From Cyanobacteria bacterium UBA11372 (GTDB taxonomy: Bacteria > Cyanobacteriota > Cyanobacteriia > Cyanobacteriales > Aerosakkonemataceae): a stretch of 24,938 nt of DNA. Numbering within the stretch: the first letter of the stretch is position 1; every line of letters starts with the position of its first letter. Where the stretch lies: positions 1-24,938 of the forward strand of contig DNGG01000657.1 of NCBI GenBank assembly GCA_003486675.1, in the 5' to 3' direction. Below, piece by piece: positions 1 to 7,590 of the stretch. The notes beneath the pieces are model-generated. The model did no database searches. It saw only the letters and a list, made by a program, of their open reading frames with translations, and was not told the origin of the DNA. Both the position numbers and the translations under genes were made by a program.

Positions 1-143
1 TTTGCACACGTTTAGAAGAGCAGGTTAAGTAAATCGTTGTTATCGAGCAATGCCAGCAAAAAGGGCAATGAGGATGAATTAACATTGCCGAAGTAAAGTT
101 TCTGACTCTGCCACCACCAAACCTAGAAACGGTTTCAAATTCT

Positions 144-350
144 TTACTGACTGCGCCCTGGTTTGCAATCAGCAAAACCAAGTGCTTCACTATCGAGGAA
201 GCTTGCGATCGCCATTTCCACAACAGCTTCAATCGGGTATTCAATGTCAGCAGCGCGGGCAATCAGGGCTGCACGAATTCTTTCTGGAAGGTGTTCCAGA
301 ATAACTTGGGCATCGGCAGCAGATAATTGTTCCAAAGTTGTCGATTGCAT
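144..350 (-). CDS. Small hypothetical protein paired with the GIY-YIG gene
   Basis: This 68-residue acidic protein has no motif that I recognise. It reads as mostly helical: the N-terminal part (LEQLSAADAQVILEHLPERI) looks like a small helical bundle, followed by an Ala/Glu-rich helix and a polar tail. It has no signal peptide or membrane segment. Its ATG lies 4 bp after the stop of the GIY-YIG gene on the same strand, so the two are probably co-transcribed with this gene second. No clear Shine-Dalgarno precedes it, which fits translational coupling. The arrangement resembles a two-gene module in which a small protein accompanies a nuclease-domain protein, but I cannot assign an antitoxin or any other role. 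It could also be a small orphan with no functional link. I think it is a real gene because of the tight spacing. Confidence 0.55.
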   Translation of the reverse strand: MQSTTLEQLSAADAQVILEHLPERIRAALIARAADIEYPIEAVVEMAIASFLDSEALGFADCKPGRSQ

Positions 351-354
351 GAGT

Positions 355-723
355 CTAGCTTTCTGGTGGAATTTGAACGTTGTATGGTGGCTCAGTTGCT
401 CTGATAATTATGGCTTCTAGCTCTAATAGTAGCGCAGGGTTCCTCCATGCCGAGAGCGGGCGAATGGCGATGCGAACATCTTCATCGTTGTATTTGTCGA
501 GCCATGCCCAGAGAAATGCTTTGTGCCCACCGCTAAATCGACCGCGTAGGCTTTTGGTTTTGCCGATATAAAGCAGTCCATCTGTGCGATGTCTGATAGC
601 ATAAAGTCCTGGAAGGGATGGGAGGTTGGCAAACTCGCGGCTGAGGGGAAGGCATTGCTCGAAGGGAGTGAAGGCAAGGGTGTCAACGATCTGGCGGGCT
701 TCTTCTTGAATAGAATCGGGCAT
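355..723 (-). CDS. GIY-YIG nuclease-family protein
   Basis: A compact 122-residue protein made almost wholly of a GIY-YIG fold. The first signature is GLY at residues 39-41, the second YIG at 52-54, followed by the conserved Arg-rich stretch KTKSLRGRF (55-63). A Glu-rich helix (LELEAIIIRA, about 100-109) carries the likely metal-binding Glu, and PPYN (112-115) supplies the terminal Asn. These are the residues known to build the active site in this superfamily, so it is probably able to cut DNA, although the target is unknown. It lacks the extra DNA-binding domains of UvrC or homing endonucleases. About 35 N-terminal residues precede the fold. It is followed at 4 bp by a small gene on the same strand. 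No mobile intron or transposon is visible around it. The family is secure, the biological role is not. Confidence 0.85.
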   Translation of the reverse strand: MPDSIQEEARQIVDTLAFTPFEQCLPLSREFANLPSLPGLYAIRHRTDGLLYIGKTKSLRGRFSGGHKAFLWAWLDKYNDEDVRIAIRPLSAWRNPALLLELEAIIIRATEPPYNVQIPPES

Positions 724-822
724 GGGAACAGGGGTTCGTATTTGCCCGATTTTATATTGAGCGATCGCTCTTTACTCACCAACTAAACCCGCTGAAAATA
801 CTGATAATTGTGGCGCAAGTCT

Positions 823-903
823 ATGATTGTCTATCCCAAATGGAACTATGAGTGGGGGCAACTACAAACAGAGGTGTTCTGGGGAAGCGATCGCCTATGG
901 TGA
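823..903 (+). other. Possible remnant: 26-residue Trp-rich open frame
   Basis: In the 231-bp spacer between the GIY-YIG gene and the TPR-CHAT gene, an ATG at 823 opens a 26-codon frame beginning MIVYPKWNYEWGQLQ and ending in GSDRLW before TGA. The four Trp and the regular polar/aromatic pattern look like real protein rather than random translation. No ribosome binding site precedes it and the next bases continue in another frame with a plausible peptide (EILNWLREG). It may be the decayed end of a gene. I do not recognise the parent family and confidence is low. Confidence 0.15.
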
Positions 904-954
904 AATTTTGAATTGGCTGCGAGAAGGCTAATTCTGTTGGAGTGATGGTTTATA

Positions 955-3900
955 TCAATCTGCCTCGCCAATCAGGGTAAATGCTGCCCAGTTTCTGGGG
1001 TTGGGATGTTGCTGCATGGTGGTTAACATTGCTTGGCGCAAGGCAGCTGCTTTGTTGCCACCGTGGAGGAAATTTTGATAAAACTCTTTCATCAAATCTG
1101 CTGTGGGAGCATCTGGAACTGACCACAAAGATACAATGACGCTGGGAATTCCGGCAGAAATTAAACAACGAGATAGTCCGATGACGCCATCACCTGTAAT
1201 CCTTCCCATTCCAGTGTTACAGGCACTCAGGACAACTAATTCGGCGCCCAGGTGCAATTGGAGGATTTCTTCAGCGGTGAGTAATCCGTTATCGGTGCTA
1301 GAAGGGGCAAGAGCGATCGCGCTTCCCATGCCATACTGGTCATCGAGTAACCCGTGTGTTGCGAGATGAATTAGTCTGGCGTTGGGCATTTGTTGCACAA
1401 TTGCGGCTTTATTTGCTTTGTTGCCTGTTATGGCATTTGTTTGCAATAGCCGAGCAATTTCCTGGGCTTCCTTTTCCGCATGGGGGAGAGGAGTTAACTG
1501 CTGCGGGGTGTCTCCAGGTACTAAGGAAACTTTGGGCATGGTGGGATTGCCCACAATTAATGAATTCCCTGTTTCCCCGTTCAACATCTGCCTTGTGCGT
1601 CGTTGTTTGCGGGTTAATTCTAGAACTTGAATTGCCGGGGCGGTGAGAATAGTATGTTTCTCGATTAAGTATTTTCCATTAGCATCTTGCAACGCGGGAA
1701 AGGGAACTAGAAATAGTTCTTTTTGGGGAATGAAGATAACGTGGGCTTCTGGGTCAGTTGGTAATAGGTCAGCGATTGGTTCAATTAACAGTTGATAAAG
1801 TTGCTGCAAGCGGGGATTATTGGTGTGGTGAGTCTCCACTTTTGCCGCTACATCAGTTAGGGGGTGTGGAATAGTTAAACCTTCGGGAAAGGTGGATTGG
1901 GTGAGGGAGAGAATGCTGGTTTCGGCATCAATTGCTACTACTTTCCAAGGTTCCCAATCAGGGGCGTCGTCGTTGAGCTTGACGAAATCGCCAGGGAGGA
2001 AAGCTAGCTGGTTGGTTTGACTGCCATCTCTGACACCGATAAGTTCGCGAGTGTCGGTAACAAGGTCTTTTATAGAAGCATTTACAGAAGTGAGGTCAAC
2101 AGAGCGAAATGCTATTTCGCCAGTTGGTTGGATGACCCAAGTATAAATTTCAGAGCGAGTACCTGCTTGAGTTTTAGGCCAAGAAACGATTGAATATTCA
2201 ACAAGTGTTGCCTTTTGTTGTTGAGAAATTTGTTGAATTTCTTCAATTTTTGGTGGTGCAGTTAGCTGAAATTGCAGCTCGAATTCCTCAGCTAATTGGG
2301 AGCCGAAACGCTGGGTTAATAAGTCTACAAACGCCCTAGCACGACCCCGCTCGGAAATTTCTAATGCTTCTGAGATTTTGTTTTGGGCGATGAGGGCAAT
2401 TTGCAGAAGGCGGTAGCTAGAAAGATGATCTTCAAAAAGGGATACCTTATTGGTGTCATTTAGTCCAAGCCGTAGAGATTCTTTAACCTCAATAGCGGCG
2501 AATAGCTTCTCTGTTGCTTCCGCCAATTGACCAGTTTCAAGGAGAGTTGAACCTATACTATGTAGAATGTTTCCAACAGATTCGTAAGCACCTATTTCTC
2601 GGAGAATGGGCAAAGCTTGCTCATATTGTTCCAGAGCCTTTTGATGTTGACCTAGTTTTTTGTAAACATGACCCATTTGAGCAATGTTCGCATTTTGACA
2701 GAGTTGACAACCTTTTTGTCGGGTAATGCTTAGGGATTGCTCGTAGTACTCCAGTGCCTTTTGGTATTGACCTAGATTGTAGTGAATCGTCCCAATACTT
2801 GTGGTAACTACTCCCTGACACGCACCATTTTCACCAAACTCTCTATAGATACCCAAGGATTGTTCGTAATACTCGAGTGCCTTTTCATATTGACTTAGAT
2901 CTTTGTAAACTGAACCTATGTCGGCGAGGATTCTCCCTTGTTGCTGGTGATTGCGTATTGCTTGTAAGATAGGCAATGACTGCTCGTAGAACTCTAACGC
3001 TTTTTGCTTCTGATTCAGATGAGAATAAACACGCCCAATCTGATACAGGGCTGTTCCTTCCTTCTGGCGATCGCCAACTTCTCTTGCAGCTGCTAGGTAC
3101 TCCTCGAATAGATCGAGCGCTTCTTGCACTTCAAAATTACTTAACTTCTCGAAGCGCTCTGTAAATAGCCATTCTGCCTTCCTTTCTAGATCGCCAATCT
3201 TCTTCGCAATAACCAATTCCTGGTGGCAGTATTCAACTACCTTAGCATGGTCACCCAAAGCTCGGTAAGACTCTGCCAGCTCCTTGAGAATCTGTCTTTG
3301 TGCTTGGGTATCCCCTAAATCTCGTGTAATGACCAATTCCTGCTGGTTGTAATGGATCATATTGGCATAGTCCTTCCTGAACCAGTAAATTAGTGCCAGA
3401 TCGCTCAGAACCTCCCTCTGTGCCTCAGCATCCCCTATGTTCCGTGCAAGAGCTAATGCCTGCTTGTAATATTCAATCGCCAGGGGATGATCGCCCCGGG
3501 AACGGTAATCATGCCCTAGATTGCTAAGAACCTGCCTCTCTGCTTTAAGATCCCCAATGTCACGCGCAACGGCTAATGCCTGCTGGTGATATTCAATAGC
3601 CTTGTCATAATCGTTCAAGTGATAGCAGTATGTATGGCTCAAAGACTCCAGAACCCAAATCTGGTCACGGGTTTGCCCCATGTCCTGCCGAACGGCTAGC
3701 TGCTGCTGGTAGCACTCAATCGCCTTGGCATAGTCACCCTGGGCATCGTAAAAAGATCCTAGACAGGACAGACTATCAGCTTCCCCATTGCGATCGCCAA
3801 TCTCACGGGCAATAACTAACCGCTGTTGGTAGCATTCAAACTCCTTGGCAGAGTCATGTAAGAAGACATTATAAGTCCATCCTAGTTCTCTCAGAGCAGT

Positions 3901-5250
3901 AGCCTCTCCATTGCGATCGCCAATGTCTTGGACAATGGCTAACCACCGCTGATAGCACTCAATCGCCTTAGCACCGTCTCCCAGGGCAACGTAAGTACTT
4001 CCCAGTTTCTCAAGCAGCTTTGTCTCTCGTTGGACGTTCCTCATTTCCTGCACAATTACCAACGCCTGCTGGCGATATTCAATCGCCTGAGCGTAGTCGC
4101 CCAAGGCATAGTAAACATTTCCTAGATACCTCAGAGCATTTTCTTCTCCAGCGCGATCGCCAATCTCACGGGCAATCGTCAAACGCTGCTGATGGTAATC
4201 CAGTGCCTGGGCATAGTCACGCAGAGAGTAATAACAAGCGCCTAAATAGCAAAGAGTCTTACTTTCTCCTGTGCGATCGCCAATTTCACGGACAATGGTC
4301 AGGCACTGCTGATGGTAATCAATCGCCTGGGCATAGTCACGCAGGGAGTAATAACAAACGCCTAAATACCAAAGGGCATTTTCTTCTCCAGCGCGATCGC
4401 CAAGTTCACGGATGATGGTCAAACTCTGCTGATGGTAATCAATTGCCTGGGCATAGTCACGCAGGGAGTAATAACAAGCGCCTAAATACCAAAGAGCATT
4501 TTCTTCTCCAGTGCGATCTCCAAGTTCTCGTGTAATGGTTAATTTATGCTGGTAGGAATCAATCGCTTTGGCATAATCATTCAGGCAATAGTAAGTCTTT
4601 CCTAACAAGCTTAGGGCATCACCTTCTCCAGCGCGATCGCCTATCTCACGAAAGATGGTCAAACACTGTTGAGCATAATCAATTGCTTTGGTATAGTCAC
4701 CCAGGGAATAGTAACAAGCACTCAGATCGCACAAAGCATTACCTTCTCCGGCGCGATCGCCAAGTTCACGGATGATGGTCAAACTCTGCTGATGGTAATC
4801 AATTGCCTGAGCATAGTCACGCAGGGAGTAATAACAAGCGCCTAAATAGCAAAGAGCATTTTCTTCTCCAGTGCGATCTCCAAGTTCTCGTGTAATGGTT
4901 AATTTCTGCTGGTAGGAATCAATCGCTTTGGCATAATCATTCAGGCAATAGTAAGTCTTTTCTAGCCAGGTTAGGGCATCACCTTCTCCAGCGCGATCGC
5001 CTATCTCACGAAAGATGGTCAAACACTGTTGAGCATAATCAATTGCTTTGGTATAGTCGCCCAGGGAATAGTAAGAAGCACTCAGATAGCACAAAGCATT
5101 ACCTTCTCCAGCGCGATCGCTAATTTCCCGATAGATCATCAGAGCTTGTTGAAAAGACTGCAACGCCGCCTGAAATTGATTGCTCTGATACTGTTGCTCA
5201 CCTTGCTTCTTCAACAGCTGATCTGCTTCGACTTTGCGGTTATTTTCCAT
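955..5250 (-). CDS. Cytoplasmic TPR-repeat CHAT-domain (caspase-like) protein
   Basis: A 1431-residue protein. Residues about 15-930 are 20 or more tetratricopeptide repeats of 40 residues (consensus GDYAKAIDYYQQxLxIxREIGDRAGE), the TPR type known to bind protein partners. A linker with the usual GRARAF element (969-974) leads to a CHAT domain from about 1014 to the C-terminus. Its catalytic pair is His1299 in LATHG and Cys1344 in VLSACNT, so peptidase activity is expected. There is no signal peptide, so it should be cytoplasmic, unlike the exported CHAT proteins nearby. An insert at about 1087-1140 (GDFVKLNDDAPDWEPWKVV) splits the N-terminal half of the CHAT domain. The ATG at 5250 has GGGAG 10 nt upstream (5261-5265). 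It lies 23 bp after the HTH-NB-ARC-DUF928 gene and is probably in its operon. The N-terminal TPRs are recently duplicated. The substrate is unknown. Confidence 0.93.
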   Translation of the reverse strand: MENNRKVEADQLLKKQGEQQYQSNQFQAALQSFQQALMIYREISDRAGEGNALCYLSASYYSLGDYTKAIDYAQQCLTIFREIGDRAGEGDALTWLEKTYYCLNDYAKAIDSYQQKLTITRELGDRTGEENALCYLGACYYSLRDYAQAIDYHQQSLTIIRELGDRAGEGNALCDLSACYYSLGDYTKAIDYAQQCLTIFREIGDRAGEGDALSLLGKTYYCLNDYAKAIDSYQHKLTITRELGDRTGEENALWYLGACYYSLRDYAQAIDYHQQSLTIIRELGDRAGEENALWYLGVCYYSLRDYAQAIDYHQQCLTIVREIGDRTGESKTLCYLGACYYSLRDYAQALDYHQQRLTIAREIGDRAGEENALRYLGNVYYALGDYAQAIEYRQQALVIVQEMRNVQRETKLLEKLGSTYVALGDGAKAIECYQRWLAIVQDIGDRNGEATALRELGWTYNVFLHDSAKEFECYQQRLVIAREIGDRNGEADSLSCLGSFYDAQGDYAKAIECYQQQLAVRQDMGQTRDQIWVLESLSHTYCYHLNDYDKAIEYHQQALAVARDIGDLKAERQVLSNLGHDYRSRGDHPLAIEYYKQALALARNIGDAEAQREVLSDLALIYWFRKDYANMIHYNQQELVITRDLGDTQAQRQILKELAESYRALGDHAKVVEYCHQELVIAKKIGDLERKAEWLFTERFEKLSNFEVQEALDLFEEYLAAAREVGDRQKEGTALYQIGRVYSHLNQKQKALEFYEQSLPILQAIRNHQQQGRILADIGSVYKDLSQYEKALEYYEQSLGIYREFGENGACQGVVTTSIGTIHYNLGQYQKALEYYEQSLSITRQKGCQLCQNANIAQMGHVYKKLGQHQKALEQYEQALPILREIGAYESVGNILHSIGSTLLETGQLAEATEKLFAAIEVKESLRLGLNDTNKVSLFEDHLSSYRLLQIALIAQNKISEALEISERGRARAFVDLLTQRFGSQLAEEFELQFQLTAPPKIEEIQQISQQQKATLVEYSIVSWPKTQAGTRSEIYTWVIQPTGEIAFRSVDLTSVNASIKDLVTDTRELIGVRDGSQTNQLAFLPGDFVKLNDDAPDWEPWKVVAIDAETSILSLTQSTFPEGLTIPHPLTDVAAKVETHHTNNPRLQQLYQLLIEPIADLLPTDPEAHVIFIPQKELFLVPFPALQDANGKYLIEKHTILTAPAIQVLELTRKQRRTRQMLNGETGNSLIVGNPTMPKVSLVPGDTPQQLTPLPHAEKEAQEIARLLQTNAITGNKANKAAIVQQMPNARLIHLATHGLLDDQYGMGSAIALAPSSTDNGLLTAEEILQLHLGAELVVLSACNTGMGRITGDGVIGLSRCLISAGIPSVIVSLWSVPDAPTADLMKEFYQNFLHGGNKAAALRQAMLTTMQQHPNPRNWAAFTLIGEAD
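4153..5120. repeat. HIP1 octamers phased at 120 bp within TPR codons
   Basis: GCGATCGC occurs at 4153, 4273, 4393, 4633, 4753, 4993 and 5113, all in exact 120-bp register, one per TPR. The two missing positions in the series (4513 and 4873) carry the one-base variant GCGATCTC. The octamer encodes the conserved turn GDR(A/T)GE between TPRs. Further copies at 3913 and 3790 continue the series approximately. Confidence 0.85.
4381..5100. repeat. Tandem 360-bp duplication inside the TPR region
   Basis: Two adjacent 360-bp blocks, 4381-4740 and 4741-5100, differ at 13 positions by my hand count, about 96% identical. Each block encodes three TPRs. Many differences cluster in one short segment (4601-4610 against 4961-4970). 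The rest of the TPR array is more diverged, so this is a recent in-frame expansion of the N-terminal repeat region, by unequal crossing over or replication slippage. Confidence 0.9.
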
Positions 5251-5273
5251 TTCTCCAATCCTCCCAGCATTAA

Positions 5274-7160
5274 CTAAACAATTGACTCTGAAACTATCTC
5301 TCCCAAACGAACCAGCGGATGCTGCAACAAAGCCGCCCAGTCAGCATCCAGCGTCGCAACAGGCATTGTGTCGCGAACTCTTGCCAACTCAATGAGTGCC
5401 TCATACCACAACCCATTTTCCGCATAAATCAGAGTGCGTTCCTGTAAAGTCGCATTCTCTAATTGACTCAATAGCTGACAGCGAAATTCCGCCAATTCGG
5501 TAAAACTCTCATACCACAAACCATTTTTTGCTAACAGATGAATGCGCTTTCGTGGCGTTGCATTCTTTAACTGACTTTCCAGTTCAGGGGGCATTGCTAC
5601 CCGCTCAATCCAACTATCGCGGGCAACTTTATCCCAGAAGAAAAACCAATGGTACTTCTTACCAATTTCCAAAGGTGGCGCAGCTTCAGGAAGGCGAAAA
5701 CTCACAATCCCCGCCTCTCGATTTAGCTCAAAAGTGGTTCGATAAACTGCATTTTGCTGCTCATCCCGCAGCACCAATTCTAGGGGAATAGAAGATGGGG
5801 GTGGAGTCGGCACGTAAAGCCAGAAAGTTGGATATGCAGCAGCCGTCAAGCCAAAATTAGTTGCAGGAACAATTACCAAAAAGTCATAAGGCAGGCGGCT
5901 AGTTGCGTCTCCCCGATTTCCAGGTGCGCCTCGCAGCGGCGGTTCATATTTCAATACTTCTGGTAACAAAGGCGGCAGGGTAAACAGCGGCTGACAGTTA
6001 TTGGAACAATTTTGAATCAGCGATCGCCACACCAATGATGCTAGTATTTCTAACAATCTCGCCTTCAATGCCTCTGAATTAATCCGCTGTTGCAATCCAT
6101 CCAGAGAAACAGGTTGCCCGACTTCCGCTATCTGGCACATCAACTCTATTTCTAAGTCGGATAGACGCTCAAATTGCCGCTCAAATGCTGTTTGGATTCG
6201 ACCCAAAAATATCCCGTTTTGCTTGAGAAACTCAGACGCCCTGCCATTAAACAAATCTATAATTGTCGTTGCTACCGTTTTTAATGCTTCCGGATGACCG
6301 CCATAGCGTTCGATTAGCATATCCCATTCGGCTTGTTCAACTAACCCTTTTTGTTTCAAAATTTCCTGAGCGGCGGCTGTATCTAAACCTGTCATTTTTA
6401 AACAGCGAACGGGTCTTGTTTGTCCTTCTCCCGAAACAATTTCTCTCGGTTTTTCCCAACTGGTTAATACTAAGCAACTGTGATGGGATGATTCTCCTAT
6501 CTGTTGAAATAGCCGACCATAATCTTGATATCCCTCTCGGTATTCCCTTCCTGCTAGCTGATTAATACCTAGAAGCGTCTCTACGCCATCTAGTATTAAT
6601 AGAGTGCGATGCGATCGCAAACACTCCATCAGCCGAGAAATGCCACTAACAGCCGTTCTATCGCTTTCTGGCTTGCCAGGGAAAATCTGCATCAGATCGG
6701 CTAGGAGTTCTGTCAGCGGCGGAGAATGGTTGAGATTTCGCCAGATAACATAGTCAAACTCATTCTGAATTTGGTGCGCTAACTTTGCAGCCAAAAAGGT
6801 TTTGCCAATTCCGCTCAAACCTAGTAGCGCTACCAGTCGGCATTTTTCCTGTAAAATCCATTGTTCTAAGGTCGCCAGTTCATTTTTACGCCCGTAGAAA
6901 ACTGAAATATCTGGCACTCCGTCCCAATTTATACAGGGGTCACCTTCGATTACAGCGATCGCTTCCCAGTCTAACCCCAATGCTTCGCTAATTTCGATAA
7001 AGTTCAGACGGTCAATTGCTCTGCCGTATAAAAAGTTTTGGACAGTGGTTCGAGCGAGTCCTGTATTCTCAGCCAGATGTTGCTGGGTAGAAAAACGACG
7101 CTTCAGAGCTTGCTGGACTTTGGGGATGCACCCGGTTGCGACCCTGATTCCCCGAGACAT
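5274..7160 (-). CDS. HTH-NB-ARC (STAND) NTPase fused to DUF928
   Basis: A 628-residue protein with an unusual architecture. Residues 1-75 form a helix-turn-helix-like region (STQQHLAENTGLARTTVQNF). An NB-ARC/STAND NTPase follows at about 85-300, with Walker A GLSGIGKT (114-121), Walker B LLILDG (187-192) and a GGHPEAL element (287-293) where this family has its GLPLAL-type motif. A winged-helix-like segment runs to about 400. Residues about 405-625 match the cyanobacterial DUF928 pattern: RGAPGNRG, LTAAAYPTFWLYVP, GIVSFRLPEAAPPLEIGKKYHW, then NGLWYEA helices. The helical tail is duplicated (533-560 and 569-596). Most DUF928 proteins that I know of are exported; this one has no signal peptide. 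It is followed at 23 bp by the TPR-CHAT gene, which suggests a sensor/effector pair. STAND proteins typically oligomerise on ligand binding; here that is inference. Confidence 0.88.
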   Translation of the reverse strand: MSRGIRVATGCIPKVQQALKRRFSTQQHLAENTGLARTTVQNFLYGRAIDRLNFIEISEALGLDWEAIAVIEGDPCINWDGVPDISVFYGRKNELATLEQWILQEKCRLVALLGLSGIGKTFLAAKLAHQIQNEFDYVIWRNLNHSPPLTELLADLMQIFPGKPESDRTAVSGISRLMECLRSHRTLLILDGVETLLGINQLAGREYREGYQDYGRLFQQIGESSHHSCLVLTSWEKPREIVSGEGQTRPVRCLKMTGLDTAAAQEILKQKGLVEQAEWDMLIERYGGHPEALKTVATTIIDLFNGRASEFLKQNGIFLGRIQTAFERQFERLSDLEIELMCQIAEVGQPVSLDGLQQRINSEALKARLLEILASLVWRSLIQNCSNNCQPLFTLPPLLPEVLKYEPPLRGAPGNRGDATSRLPYDFLVIVPATNFGLTAAAYPTFWLYVPTPPPSSIPLELVLRDEQQNAVYRTTFELNREAGIVSFRLPEAAPPLEIGKKYHWFFFWDKVARDSWIERVAMPPELESQLKNATPRKRIHLLAKNGLWYESFTELAEFRCQLLSQLENATLQERTLIYAENGLWYEALIELARVRDTMPVATLDADWAALLQHPLVRLGEIVSESIV

Positions 7161-7347
7161 AGCTTTTCTTGGTATAAATTTTCTGCCACTATATTGGCTT
7201 TATTTTCAGCCAACGGCAAGTCAGGCTTAACTCAGATACAAGTCAAGCAATTTCAGGTTTTTTCAAGTCTCATCTCAAGCAGCCATCGAGTTTAATGAAA
7301 AGAAAAGTAAAGTTAGCGATCGCTCTGTTGTTTCACCAGGAATGCAC

Positions 7348-7578
7348 AACGTGTCGTTACCACCATTCAAGCTGTCGTTACCAACACTCAAACTATTATA
7401 AGCAACGTTTAAGCTGTCGTTACCAACACTTAAGCTGTCGTTATGATTGTTCGAGCTGTCGTTACTAACGCTGAAGCTGTCGTTACTAACACTCAAACGA
7501 GCATAAGCAACGTTTAAGCTGTCGTTACCAACACTTAAGCTGTCGTTATGATTGTGGCAGCTGTTGTTATCCGTCGTG
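7348..7578. repeat. 21-bp tandem repeat array with 105-bp higher-order period
   Basis: Eleven contiguous 21-bp units in exact register (starts 7348, 7369, 7390 and so on to 7558), most beginning AAGCTGTCGTTA. Units 2-5 (7369-7452) are repeated as units 7-10 (7474-7557) in the same order with few changes, giving a higher-order period of five units. The 21-bp length keeps a minus-strand frame open, reading NDSLSVG heptapeptides. The array fills most of the 430-bp spacer 7161-7590 between the short CHAT gene and the NB-ARC gene. Apart from it I see nothing in 7161-7347 beyond a HIP1 site at about 7317. Confidence 0.92.
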
Positions 7579-7590
7579 GGTAAGTCCCGA

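Noticed and set aside
1..143. Left edge, searched for a partial gene
   Set aside because: No convincing coding frame or RNA; stop codons are frequent in all frames.
423..782. A 119-codon minus-strand open frame
   Set aside because: It lies over the GIY-YIG gene in another frame; the GIY-YIG frame has clear catalytic motifs, this one has none.
4020..4415. A 131-codon plus-strand frame with repeated peptides
   Set aside because: It is the antisense of the TPR repeats; its periodicity is inherited from the 120-bp units.
7348..7578. Possible CRISPR array
   Set aside because: The units are contiguous without unique spacers and too short; there are no cas genes.
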